From the NCBI GenBank assembly GCA_024710005.1, contig JANJVQ010000034.1:62001-126000 (forward strand): a stretch of 64,000 nucleotides of DNA, written 5' to 3'. The number at the start of each line of letters is the position of its first letter. Position 1 is the stretch's first letter. The translations under genes and the position numbers were made by a program. The stretch comes from Paludibacter sp. Lineage in GTDB: Bacteria > Bacteroidota > Bacteroidia > Bacteroidales > Paludibacteraceae. Of this stretch, positions 10,438 to 19,561 are shown piece after piece. Below the pieces are notes generated by a model. That model was given only the letters and a program-made list of their open reading frames with translations, was not told where the DNA came from and did not search any database.

Positions 10438-13323
10438 ATGGAAAACTACTATAAATTTAAAATTATGAAAACACTTCACAATATGAGATTCAATGTGATC
10501 TTATTGTCAGTCATCGTTTTTGCAATTAACGGATTAAAAGGACAGGAAAAAATCGTAGATAACAGTAATATTCTACTTGAAATCAATAATGATATGCCTG
10601 TTAAATTGCGAAACAAGATAAACAATACCCAGTGGAATATAAGTCCTGAAAAATTATTCCATGTAACATCTGATGATGCATCGAAAATAGTCAACACTTT
10701 ATCCTTGGGAACAGATAGTAAATCACAGGCAGTTTTGTCATTGTCTGTAAAAAACAATTCAAATGAGGCTATTGAAGTTACTGTTAATTTCCCGATTCTG
10801 AATGGAATTTATTTTTCAAAGGAAAGAAGCAAAGAATTATATTATCTTTATCCTAAAGAAGGCTGGGCAAGTACTAATGAGGATACTGATGAGGATAACT
10901 TTTATGGACGTTGGTTCCCGTTACAATTTATCGATATTTATGATAAAAACAACGGTGGGTTTTATGTCATGACAAATGATACCACAAATTATCCTAAAAA
11001 ATATCATTTCAGGAAGAAAGATGGAAAAGTTAATCTAAGGGTTACCTATCAAACCAAAACATTAAAACCGGGAGAAGTCTGGGATTTGCCCTCTGCCGTA
11101 TTGGGTGTGCATACGGGAGATTGGCATGAAGGGTTTTACGCATATAAAACCTGGGTAAAAAGCTGGTATAAACCAATGACTCTCCGTAAGCAATGGTTTC
11201 AGGATGTGTATAATTTCAGACAGCTCTTTATCCACACAATCTTTGGAGAAGAAGGACCATGGAATCCTCTCACTAAAAAATTAGATTTGCTCAAGGCTGT
11301 TGAAGATTCAGAAAAGGCGTTTGGCGGAGTAGACTATGTTCATATCTTTGACTGGATGCGTGAACCGGAGGATAGAATTTATAATTATAATCCATGGGGG
11401 TATCTTGGTGGACATGAACAATTGAAAGAGCAAATAGCCTCTTTAAAAAAGCGCGGTATTCGTACAGGTTTATACTATCAGGGCTATAAGCTTCACAGAG
11501 AGTCGGATATGGGAAAAAACCATGGAAAAGATTGGGAGATGTTAGATCCTAAAGGAAAAAATTATGGTGAAAAGGCATACCATTATCCATGTCCATCTGC
11601 TCCCGGTTGGCAGGATTATTTTACTGATTTGGCCAAGAAAACAACAACTTTATTAAATACAGACGGAGTTTATTTTGATCAATATGGATTTGGATATTTG
11701 ACCAGGTTTAACGGATGTTACAATGCAGAGCACGGACATCCGGATATTGAAGGACCAATCAAACCTAATTACATGGGGATTGGTGAAACTCAAATGTGGA
11801 AAAAACTGCGTGCTAAAGTGGGCGACAGTATTGTAACGTACAACGAAGAAATGCCAACTGATGTGGGTACTCAGTACTTAGATGCTACCTATACTTATGC
11901 AGTTAATAAAAGTGGATTTGTTCCAACTAAAAATCCATCGTCAGTAAATTTATACAGATTTTTGTTTCCCGGGTTCAAAATAATTGAAATGCTAGCGGTA
12001 GATCGTCCTTTTGATGAGGATGTGGTTGTTCAGCTTAAAAATGTGTTTTTTAATGGTGAAGGGATATTCCTTCAGGGTCCCCTGAATGATTCAGGATGGT
12101 TTACTGATGAAGCCAGATATACGATTCGAAAAACACATGCCATTTTATCCAATAATAAGGACGCATTTCGTTCAGACGATGCAATGCCCTTGGTTGAAAC
12201 TCTGAGCGACAGTATCCATTCAAACTACTTTCCTTCGGCAAGAAAAAATATATGGACACTATTCAACATTGGCAAACAGGATTTTACTGGTAATGTGTTG
12301 AGAGTTCCACATAGAAAAGGCGCTTATTACTATGATGCGTGGAATTTCAAACCATTAAAACCGGTAATTAAAGATGGCTATGCAATTATTAATTTGAATG
12401 TTAAATCAAAGGATGCGGGATGTCTCATTCAAAGTCTGGATAAGATTGCAATTATTCCGCCGGCACCTTTTACAAAATCCGGGGTAAAGCCTGTGGAGAA
12501 AATATCAATTACTACCGGAGGCAGTATGTTAGCGTTTAAAGTAGCTGCGGGAGGAACAGGAAATGTTTATGTTGATTGGGGTAATGGCAAACTGGTTGAA
12601 TACGAAGTGCCGGCATCTTTTGTCAATAACCCGAAAATAGTTGAAATTAAAGGACCTGTTCTTTCTGGATCAGGGACAGTTAAGATTTTTACTCAAGACA
12701 GACACATCACTTATCTTTACTGTCCGTCAAGTAAAATAACCGATTTGAATGTGTCGAAAGAGCCGATGCTGAGCTATTTGCATTGTTTTAATAATAATAT
12801 CCGAAGTATTGATTTAAGCAAAAATATTGAACTGATTCTACTTCGGTGTCAAAGTAATCAATTAACCTTGATAGATGTTACAAATAATATTAAACTGAAA
12901 GACCTTCAGATAAATGCAAATAAAGTTTCAACCATCAACGGCCTGAAGAATCTTTATATATTAAAGACTTTGGTTACAACTGGAAATCCCCTGAAGAGTC
13001 TGGATTTAAGCGGTAATGTGAATTTAGAAACACTTAATGTGCGAAATTCGGGGTTGACTAAACTGGACTTGAGTGAGAACAAGAAAATACAATTAGTGGA
13101 TGTCACAAATGGAGGGCATGTGAATAAAAATGAATTCAATGCAGCCTCATTAAATAACCTTTACAGATCCCTGCCTGACAGAAATGGAGAGTCGGAAGGA
13201 GTGGTCAGAGTTATCTATACTAGAGACAACCCAATATTTAATGATGGGCAAGGGAGCCAAATCGTGATTGCTAAAGACAGAAACTGGATCGTAACCGATA
13301 GTCAGAATAATAAAATTGATTAA
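10438..13323 (+). CDS. Tandem hydrolase paralogue E with PKD-like and LRR domains but no T9SS CTD
   Basis: 961 residues. An ATG at 10465 (MKTLHNMRFNVILL) would give a cleaner signal peptide than the first ATG. The catalytic region belongs to a second subtype: FDWMREPEDR replaces the TP-type strand of B-D, and GLYYQGYKLH replaces GLYHEGYIMN; VYFDQYGFGY and TYNEEMPTDV keep the candidate acids. The PKD-like and LRR modules resemble those of D, and especially the partial gene at base 1 (NVRNSGLTKLD is shared). The protein stops at NNKID, just where the sorting domain begins in D and F. I looked downstream in the 66-nt gap and saw no remnant of the CTD, so it may stay periplasmic or use a partner. 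Confidence 0.78.
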   Translation: MENYYKFKIMKTLHNMRFNVILLSVIVFAINGLKGQEKIVDNSNILLEINNDMPVKLRNKINNTQWNISPEKLFHVTSDDASKIVNTLSLGTDSKSQAVLSLSVKNNSNEAIEVTVNFPILNGIYFSKERSKELYYLYPKEGWASTNEDTDEDNFYGRWFPLQFIDIYDKNNGGFYVMTNDTTNYPKKYHFRKKDGKVNLRVTYQTKTLKPGEVWDLPSAVLGVHTGDWHEGFYAYKTWVKSWYKPMTLRKQWFQDVYNFRQLFIHTIFGEEGPWNPLTKKLDLLKAVEDSEKAFGGVDYVHIFDWMREPEDRIYNYNPWGYLGGHEQLKEQIASLKKRGIRTGLYYQGYKLHRESDMGKNHGKDWEMLDPKGKNYGEKAYHYPCPSAPGWQDYFTDLAKKTTTLLNTDGVYFDQYGFGYLTRFNGCYNAEHGHPDIEGPIKPNYMGIGETQMWKKLRAKVGDSIVTYNEEMPTDVGTQYLDATYTYAVNKSGFVPTKNPSSVNLYRFLFPGFKIIEMLAVDRPFDEDVVVQLKNVFFNGEGIFLQGPLNDSGWFTDEARYTIRKTHAILSNNKDAFRSDDAMPLVETLSDSIHSNYFPSARKNIWTLFNIGKQDFTGNVLRVPHRKGAYYYDAWNFKPLKPVIKDGYAIINLNVKSKDAGCLIQSLDKIAIIPPAPFTKSGVKPVEKISITTGGSMLAFKVAAGGTGNVYVDWGNGKLVEYEVPASFVNNPKIVEIKGPVLSGSGTVKIFTQDRHITYLYCPSSKITDLNVSKEPMLSYLHCFNNNIRSIDLSKNIELILLRCQSNQLTLIDVTNNIKLKDLQINANKVSTINGLKNLYILKTLVTTGNPLKSLDLSGNVNLETLNVRNSGLTKLDLSENKKIQLVDVTNGGHVNKNEFNAASLNNLYRSLPDRNGESEGVVRVIYTRDNPIFNDGQGSQIVIAKDRNWIVTDSQNNKID

Positions 13324-13389
13324 TTTTACAGCACCTGCACTTCTTGTATTGAACAGATAATTCAATAAGTGTATTAAAAATACAAAGAA

Positions 13390-16300
13390 ATGAATAAGAA
13401 TGTGTTTTTGTTTTTTTTTCTATGGACTACAATCCCAATTTTTGGTCAGACTATAATCAGTACGCCAAAGGTTGAAGCAAGTATACAAAATGGTAAATTG
13501 CTGCAACTGAAGAACAAACTTACCGCTACGACCTGGTCGGTAAAGCAGGATAGTTTATATAATATGACTGTTGTGCCGGCAACATCTAAAGATAAAATAC
13601 AGACTCAGTTTAATGCTTCGGCCGATGACTTGGGGCAGGTCAGGATGACCTTGTCATTTAAGAACAATTCATCTCAGACAGTGGAAATAACAACTGTTTT
13701 TCCTAATGTTCTGGAATTGTTTTACCCTTATGGTTCAGATCAGGATTTATATTATTTGTATCCCAAAATGGGTTGGGCGCCATACAATACCAACACAGAG
13801 CAGGATAATATCTATGGTCGCTGGTTCCCACTTCAGGTTATTGATGTGTATAACCGAATTAATGGTGGATTTTATTTCATGACCAATGATACAACTAACT
13901 ATCCGAAGAAGTATTACTTTAAGAAAAGCAATGGCAAAACGAACATAAGAGTTACCCACCATACAAAAAAAATTGCTCCCGGAGAAACCTGGGTGTTGCC
14001 ACCTGCTGTTATTGGTGCGCATCAGGGCGATTGGCATGCAGGTTTACAAGCCTATAAAGACTGGGTTAAAACCTGGTATACTCCATTAAGTCCCAGAAAA
14101 CAATGGTTTCAGGATATCTATAATATGCGGCAGTTGTTTATGCATACTAATTTCGGAGAAAAAGGGGTTTGGAATCCCATTACAAAAGAGATAGATATCT
14201 CAAATCGTGTTGAAGAAGAAAAAACAATATTCGGAGGAATCGATTATGTTCATATATTCGATTGGATGCGGGAACCGGAGGACAGAATATTCAATTATGA
14301 ACCCTGGACTTTTTTGGGAGGCTCAAATAAGTTGAAACAGGAAATTATTAAACTCAGACAGAAAGGAATCAGGACTGGTTTGTACTATCAGGGTTATAAA
14401 ATTCACCGTCAATCTGAAATTGGATTGTTGTATGGGGATGGATGGAAACAGATAAATGCAGCAGGTGTACCTTATGATGCCAATGAAGTCGGATATTTCT
14501 ACCCTTGCGCTTATGTGAAAGGCTGGCAGGATTATTTTAGCAACCTTGCGGGGAATACCACTAATCTGCTGGATGTGAATGGTGCATATATTGATCAGTA
14601 TGGTTTCGGTTATCAGTATGGTTGTTACGATCCTTCTCACGGACATCCGGTTACGCAAGGTCCCGTTTCAATCAATTACCAGAATATTGGCGAAGTAAAC
14701 ATGATGAAGGCGTTTCGTTCTAAATTGTCAGATTCGATTGCACTCTATGTGGAAGAGATGCCGACGGATGTTTCCACTCAATACCTCGATGGAAGTTATA
14801 CCTATGCCATCAACAAAAGTAAATTTAATCTTGCCATCAACCCATCTTCTGTTAATCTGTTCCGGTTTGTGTTTCCTGATTTTAAATTGTTTGAATTGTT
14901 ACAGGTCGACAATCCGTTGGGTAATGATACCATCGGAATAAAAAATATATTCTTTAATGGTGAAGGCAACTGGATTGAAGGTCCGCTTAACGATTTGGGT
15001 TGGTTTCCCGATCCGGTTAGAAAATTAATCCGGAAAACACATGCGATTCTGTCGCAAAACAAAGAGCCGTTCCGTTCAAATGACGCAGTGCCTTTGGTAC
15101 CAACGCTCAATCAAAATGTTTATGCCAATTATTTCCCCTCAGAAAGAAAAAATATCTGGACATTATTTAATGCAGGGACAACAGATGTAAATGGAGATCT
15201 AATTAAAATACTTCATAAGCCGGGAGCTGTGTATTATGATGCGTGGAATGGGAAAAGCATTCCCGCCACAGTATCAGGTGGATATGTGACCATTTCAATG
15301 AAGATTGCAGCTAAAGATGCAGGTTGTATTATTCAGAGTCTGGATCCTGTTCAGGTAGTATTTCCAGCTGAACCTCCGGCATTAGTTTCTACTCCTGCAG
15401 AATCGGTTAGAATGAAAACAGCTAAGTTGAAAGGAGAAAATGTAACTTTGCAGATAGCAGCAGGAGGGACTGGTCGTATTTGGGTTGACTGGGGAGACGG
15501 GAACAAAATAGAATATTACAATGTGTCTGAGAATGTAAACACCGCTACCCAGATTGTACAGGCAATACCTGTTGATAATGCTGAAATTGTAATTTATGTG
15601 GAAAGCAGGTATTTAACTTATTTGACCTGTGCAAGTAATTCGCTTACTCAGCTTGATGTTTCCAAAGCTGAAATGCTCAGATACTTGCGTTGTCATAGCA
15701 ATAACCTGACAACTCTTGACTTGTCCCGGAATCTTGAATTGATATTGATGTATTGTTATTCAAATCAACTTACTTTCCTGGATGTTGCTAATTGTTATCA
15801 AATAAATGATTTGCAGATAGGAACGAATAAGATTCCTTCAGTAAATGTAGAAAAAATGTCTAACCTGACCAGATTCTATGCCAATCTGAATCCATTGGGA
15901 ACGATAGATTTGAGTAAAAATAAATTATTAAAAACCCTCGTTTTGAGAAACTGTAATTTGAAAAAACTGGATTTATCTCAGAACAAAGTATTGTCTAGTG
16001 TGGATGTCAGTAATACTGGACCTACTTATGCCAATCGTTTTAGTGCATGTGGATTAGATTCATTGTATAGTTCTTTGTCTGACAGGACTGAGCTGGATCC
16101 GGGAGAAATCAAAATCATTTATTCAAAATCAGATGAAAAATTTAACAGTGGTATAAGCAGCAATAAAAATATTGCAACTGAAAGAAACTGGACAGTAAAA
16201 ACTTATGTAAACGAACTGATGACCGGAAACGGAGGGGGCTGTGATTTAACCACTGTGCCAGGAATGAATGTAATGGATTCAAAAATTAAGTTTTATTTAG

Positions 16301-16500
16301 GACAGGGAAAAGAGACACTTCATCTTCAAATAAATCAGGATTATGTAGGTGCACATGTGATTATCTCTGATCTGGCAGGTTTAGCTTTACTGAAAACTAA
16401 AATAAATGCATTGCAAACAGAGCATGATATTTCTGTTTTACCGAATGGAATTTATATCCTTAGGATTAATAATCTTGCTGTAAAATTTATAAAGGGCTAA
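13390..16500 (+). CDS. Tandem hydrolase paralogue F with PKD-like, LRR and T9SS-like C-terminal domain
   Basis: 1036 residues. Signal peptide about 1-19 (ending IFGQT). The catalytic part is of the same subtype as E: FDWMREPEDR, GLYYQGYKIH, AYIDQYGFGYQ and LYVEEMPTDV. The sequence continues with a PKD-like domain (WVDWGDGN), LRRs (LTCASNSLTQLDV and further units) and the CGLDSLYSSLSDR block. The last 70 residues keep the sorting-domain ending (LPNGIYILRINN), but its opening has drifted: the usual NPNPA or SPNPA is replaced by FYLGQGKE. A functional CTD is likely but less certain than in D. It is the last paralogue of the array and is followed after 51 nt by the CE15-like esterase. Confidence 0.78.
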   Translation: MNKNVFLFFFLWTTIPIFGQTIISTPKVEASIQNGKLLQLKNKLTATTWSVKQDSLYNMTVVPATSKDKIQTQFNASADDLGQVRMTLSFKNNSSQTVEITTVFPNVLELFYPYGSDQDLYYLYPKMGWAPYNTNTEQDNIYGRWFPLQVIDVYNRINGGFYFMTNDTTNYPKKYYFKKSNGKTNIRVTHHTKKIAPGETWVLPPAVIGAHQGDWHAGLQAYKDWVKTWYTPLSPRKQWFQDIYNMRQLFMHTNFGEKGVWNPITKEIDISNRVEEEKTIFGGIDYVHIFDWMREPEDRIFNYEPWTFLGGSNKLKQEIIKLRQKGIRTGLYYQGYKIHRQSEIGLLYGDGWKQINAAGVPYDANEVGYFYPCAYVKGWQDYFSNLAGNTTNLLDVNGAYIDQYGFGYQYGCYDPSHGHPVTQGPVSINYQNIGEVNMMKAFRSKLSDSIALYVEEMPTDVSTQYLDGSYTYAINKSKFNLAINPSSVNLFRFVFPDFKLFELLQVDNPLGNDTIGIKNIFFNGEGNWIEGPLNDLGWFPDPVRKLIRKTHAILSQNKEPFRSNDAVPLVPTLNQNVYANYFPSERKNIWTLFNAGTTDVNGDLIKILHKPGAVYYDAWNGKSIPATVSGGYVTISMKIAAKDAGCIIQSLDPVQVVFPAEPPALVSTPAESVRMKTAKLKGENVTLQIAAGGTGRIWVDWGDGNKIEYYNVSENVNTATQIVQAIPVDNAEIVIYVESRYLTYLTCASNSLTQLDVSKAEMLRYLRCHSNNLTTLDLSRNLELILMYCYSNQLTFLDVANCYQINDLQIGTNKIPSVNVEKMSNLTRFYANLNPLGTIDLSKNKLLKTLVLRNCNLKKLDLSQNKVLSSVDVSNTGPTYANRFSACGLDSLYSSLSDRTELDPGEIKIIYSKSDEKFNSGISSNKNIATERNWTVKTYVNELMTGNGGGCDLTTVPGMNVMDSKIKFYLGQGKETLHLQINQDYVGAHVIISDLAGLALLKTKINALQTEHDISVLPNGIYILRINNLAVKFIKG

Positions 16501-16551
16501 TAGTCATAGGTTAATCAAGTAAGTAAATCTGATTTTTATCATTATAGTCGT

Positions 16552-17763
16552 ATGAGATTTATTTTAATAATTCTGTTAATCATCTTTTCAACAAAATTAC
16601 TTGTTTGTGAGGATAACTTGTGTTTACCTCCTTTGCTTCAGTATGATAACGCTGCTGCGATAAAAGATATTAAAGACTGGAATAAACGCAGGAAACAAAT
16701 TTTACAGGTTTTCGAACATGAGTTATATGGTGTTGCACCTCCGGTTCCAAAAAATGTAAAATACACGATTGAGTCCGAAGATGCAAATGCATTGAATGGG
16801 AAGGCTACTAAAAGGAGGGTCAATTTATACTTAAAGAACTTGCCCAATCCCATTGAGTTACTGATTTACTATCCCAATAACGGGAGAGGAAAGTCACCGG
16901 CATTCCTCGGATACAATTTTTGGGGAAATTACACTGTAATCAAAGACCCGGAGATTCCTCTGACTCAACAGTGGGTAATAAACAACGAGATAATTAAAGA
17001 TAACAAGGCAAGTAAAATGCTACGGGGAGTAAGGGAAAGTCGATGGCCGGTGGAACAAATCATTGATGCTGGATTTGCTTTGGTTACTTTGTATTATGGC
17101 GACATAGTTCCCGATTATTATGCTGGAGAAAAACTCGGGGTACTTGCAATCTACAAGCAATCTGAATATACATGGGGAGCAATTGGAGCATGGGCTTGGG
17201 GATTGAGTTATGTGATGAATTATATTGAAACAGATATCAGAATTGATTCAAAGAAGGTAGCAGTCATAGGCCACTCTCGTTTAGGTAAAACAGCCTTATG
17301 GGCAGGCGCTACTGATAAACGTTTTGCTATGGTTGTTTCTAATAATTCCGGCTGTACAGGCGCCGCTTTGTCTCGCAGAAAAGTTGGTGAACGTTTCAAT
17401 ATACTTATCAGAATTCGACCTTATTGGTATGCTCCAAATTTCAGCAAATACAATGATAAAGAAGAACATCTTGTTGTTGATCAACATCAGTTAATAGCTT
17501 TGATGGCACCCAGGCCTGTATATGTGGCCAGTGCTGATAAAGATTTATACGCAGATCCTGAAGGTGAGTTTTTAAGTTTGTATTATGCAAGCGAAGTTTA
17601 TAAGTTGTTTAACCTAAAAGGACTTGTGGATATGCAAATGCCAAAAGTAAATTCACCTGTTTTTTCGGGGCAAGCTGGTTACCATCTCAGACATGGTAAC
17701 CATGACATAACAGTATATGATTGGTCACAATTTCTTAAGTTTGCAGGACTACATTTGAAATAA
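16552..17763 (+). CDS. Glucuronoyl esterase-like alpha/beta hydrolase (CE15)
   Basis: 403 residues with an N-terminal hydrophobic signal (about 1-19). The alpha/beta-hydrolase core carries VAVIGHSRLGKTALWAG, the bacterial CE15 nucleophile elbow with the central Ser, then SNNSGCTGAALSRR, the acid-region segment SADKDLYADPEGEF and the His segment LRHGNHDITVYDW. This combination is characteristic of 4-O-methyl-glucuronoyl methylesterases, which cut ester bonds between glucuronic acid on xylan-type polysaccharides and lignin or other alcohols. The assignment rests on motif recognition; a pectin-type or acetyl esterase role cannot be excluded. As the last gene of the cluster it hints that the substrate contains esterified uronic acid. 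Confidence 0.82.
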   Translation: MRFILIILLIIFSTKLLVCEDNLCLPPLLQYDNAAAIKDIKDWNKRRKQILQVFEHELYGVAPPVPKNVKYTIESEDANALNGKATKRRVNLYLKNLPNPIELLIYYPNNGRGKSPAFLGYNFWGNYTVIKDPEIPLTQQWVINNEIIKDNKASKMLRGVRESRWPVEQIIDAGFALVTLYYGDIVPDYYAGEKLGVLAIYKQSEYTWGAIGAWAWGLSYVMNYIETDIRIDSKKVAVIGHSRLGKTALWAGATDKRFAMVVSNNSGCTGAALSRRKVGERFNILIRIRPYWYAPNFSKYNDKEEHLVVDQHQLIALMAPRPVYVASADKDLYADPEGEFLSLYYASEVYKLFNLKGLVDMQMPKVNSPVFSGQAGYHLRHGNHDITVYDWSQFLKFAGLHLK

Positions 17764-17778
17764 AAACCAAAATTCAAT

Positions 17779-18531
17779 TCACCCCCTCCTCCTGAACTCC
17801 CCGCATACAATCGCCGTTGCCACAGCCACATTCAGCGATTCAGCAGTGGCTGTATCTTTCGGGTAGTTGGGAATCAAAAGCCTATCAGATACGAGTTGTG
17901 CTATTTCCGGTGAAATGCCGTTGCCTTCGTTGCCCATGACGATGATGCCGTTAGGGGTTAAATCTCTTGTATATAAATCTGTTCCATCTAAGAATGTACC
18001 GTACACGGGGATATCCTTCATTTCGGAGAGAAATTCCGGCAGGTTTACATAGTGCAACTCAACCCTGGATAAGGCGCCCATGGTAGCCTGCACGGTTTTT
18101 GGGTTGAAGGCATCTGCTGTGGCGGTTGAACAGAAGATGTGTTTAATGCCGAACCAGTCGGCGATGCGGATAATAGTGCCCAAATTGCCCGGGTCCTGAA
18201 CGTCATCGAGCGCTAAACTGAGTTGCCCTGATAATGCTGTGGCGGTTATTTTAACCGGTGTTTTTTTTCTGAATACAGCCAGCATACCCTGAGGCGATTT
18301 TTGTGCGGAGATTTTATGAAGCTCTTTTTCTTCTACAGCGATTTTTTCGTCCGCTTGTAATTGCTGCACTTCATTTTCCCATTGGAGCGTATAAAACAAC
18401 CACTCAAAATGAAAAGCAGTCGACAGGTCACTGATCAGTTTTACTCCTTCAGCAACAAAGAGTCCGGTTTCGTCGCGGTATTTTTTGTGTGCCAGCGAGG
18501 TGATGAGTTTGATTTTACTTTTTGACAGCAT
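17779..18531 (-). CDS. TrmH/SpoU-family RNA 2'-O-methyltransferase
   Basis: 250 residues. The N-terminal substrate-binding part (KIKLITSLAHKKYRDETG, FVAEGVKLI) is typical of RlmB/TsnR-like enzymes. The knotted SPOUT domain shows motif 1 LDDVQDPGNLGTIIRIADWF, motif 2 IIVMGNEGNGISPEI and motif 3 ATAESLNVAVATAI. It should methylate a ribose in rRNA or tRNA using S-adenosylmethionine; the target nucleotide cannot be told. It converges with the CE15-like gene 15 nt away and lies downstream of the 22-bp repeat array. A TAGCTTTG -7 element on the minus strand (18549-18556) would give a short leader. Confidence 0.88.
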   Translation of the reverse strand: MLSKSKIKLITSLAHKKYRDETGLFVAEGVKLISDLSTAFHFEWLFYTLQWENEVQQLQADEKIAVEEKELHKISAQKSPQGMLAVFRKKTPVKITATALSGQLSLALDDVQDPGNLGTIIRIADWFGIKHIFCSTATADAFNPKTVQATMGALSRVELHYVNLPEFLSEMKDIPVYGTFLDGTDLYTRDLTPNGIIVMGNEGNGISPEIAQLVSDRLLIPNYPKDTATAESLNVAVATAIVCGEFRRRG

Positions 18532-18590
18532 CAGTTGGGATTTTGGTGCAAAGCTAATAAAAAAATGGAACTAACCGTAGTAATCGCAAG
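18532..18590. promoter_or_regulatory. Probable trmH promoter segment
   Basis: On the minus strand a TAGCTTTG element (18556 to 18549) matches the Bacteroidota -7 consensus TAnnTTTG and lies 17 nt from the start codon of the methyltransferase. No convincing -33 TTG is seen at the usual spacing. The rest of the 18532-18859 gap is filled by the 22-bp array. Confidence 0.45.
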
Positions 18591-18832
18591 GATGCTTACT
18601 ACCAAACATCAAAAAGCTTACTGCATATCGTCAAAAAGCCTACTTGAAAACTTCAAAATACTCACTTTAAATTGAAGTTGTAGATTATCGGTAACCGACC
18701 TGCGGATTATCTGTAGACGTCTTACCGATTATCTGTAACTGACCTGCGGATTATCCGCAACCGATTTGCAGATTATCCGCAAGTAAGCTACGGATTATCC
18801 GCAACTACATTGCAGAATATCTGCAACTGTCA
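18591..18832. repeat. 22-bp-period tandem array, 11 degenerate units in two classes
   Basis: Eleven consecutive 22-bp units with no slippage. The first four (from 18591) share gcttact and tcaaaaag cores, seen at 18609, 18631 and 18653. The next seven share GATTATC at exactly 18683, 18705, 18727, 18749, 18771 and 18793, with a variant at 18815. Unit 18745-18766 contains a perfect 15-bp dyad around a central T (TGCGGATTATCCGCA); other units keep most of it, sometimes with paired changes on both arms (G:C to A:T). Since 22 is not a multiple of three, the array is not coding. It lies between the HU-like gene and trmH, both read leftward. Confidence 0.85.
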
Positions 18833-18859
18833 TTTAACCTGGTTAATTGCACACTTTTG

Positions 18860-19561
18860 TCAGACTACATTCAGTGTTTCGTCTAACTTTCCGTAGTAAA
18901 TCTGCTTACCATTGCGCGAAATGGTATGGGCGAAGAGTTTGTATGCTCCTTTTTCCAACTCGGGAATCAGGAAATGAATCTCAGATGGTTTGTTATATGA
19001 ATAGGTCGTAACCCGGATTAATTTTTTCGGTTCGTTAACCGGACTGAAAAAGAGTCCGAGTCGTTCATCTTTTGGATCTACGTGCAGTCTCTTTCCTGAT
19101 AAGACCCCGATTCCTCCAGCTGTAAGTAGTTCTCCAATACTTTCACTACATATATCCGTAAATCCATACAGGACGGGTGATTCTTTTGAATTGCTGACTT
19201 GTACAATTTTGCGTATCTTGACAGGTAATTCCTGCAATCGTTGACCTTCGGTGACACGGAATTTAATCTGATGACGTTTCCGGTCAAATTTATCGTATTT
19301 CCCGTTAAATGTTCCGCAAATGGTAGGGCGTACCCTGAATAATGGAGTCGCGATACTGTATCCCTGATTGATGTGATGAATAACCGACTGGGTAAGTCTT
19401 TCGAAATAGGCTATTGCCTGTGGGCGGGTAAGACCAGAACCTTCCTCTATCATGTGGGTGATGAGGTCATCCAGATTTTTGGTTCCGAAACTGGATACTA
19501 CAGCGTAACAGGTTTCATTCCTGGCTGTAATGGAATTTTCAACAAGCATGTACTCAATCAT
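18860..19561 (-). CDS. HU-like DNA-binding protein with DUF4469-type C-terminal domain
   Basis: 233 residues. The N-terminal half (about 5-125) resembles the Bacteroidota HU/IHF-like domain: NSITARNETCYAVVSSFGTK, then an alpha-helical LDDLITHMIEEGSGLTRPQA segment and RVRPTICGTFNGKYDKFDRK. The C-terminal part (about 130-233) is a beta-sandwich-like DUF4469-type domain ending KQIYYGKLDETLNVV. Such proteins are thought to bind DNA as nucleoid-associated or regulatory factors, but their role is not established. An in-frame ATG four codons in (MLVENSITARNE) is an alternative start. The gene ends 28 nt from a 22-bp array with dyad symmetry; a functional link is only a hypothesis. Confidence 0.8.
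   Translation of the reverse strand: MIEYMLVENSITARNETCYAVVSSFGTKNLDDLITHMIEEGSGLTRPQAIAYFERLTQSVIHHINQGYSIATPLFRVRPTICGTFNGKYDKFDRKRHQIKFRVTEGQRLQELPVKIRKIVQVSNSKESPVLYGFTDICSESIGELLTAGGIGVLSGKRLHVDPKDERLGLFFSPVNEPKKLIRVTTYSYNKPSEIHFLIPELEKGAYKLFAHTISRNGKQIYYGKLDETLNVV

Noticed and set aside
13324-13389. Frameshifted remnant of a T9SS domain after paralogue E
   Set aside because: The gap is only 66 bp and no frame shows the NPNPA opening or the GxYxVKI ending.
18591-18832. CRISPR array
   Set aside because: Units are contiguous and degenerate over their whole 22 bp; there is no alternation of constant repeat and unique spacer and no cas gene nearby.
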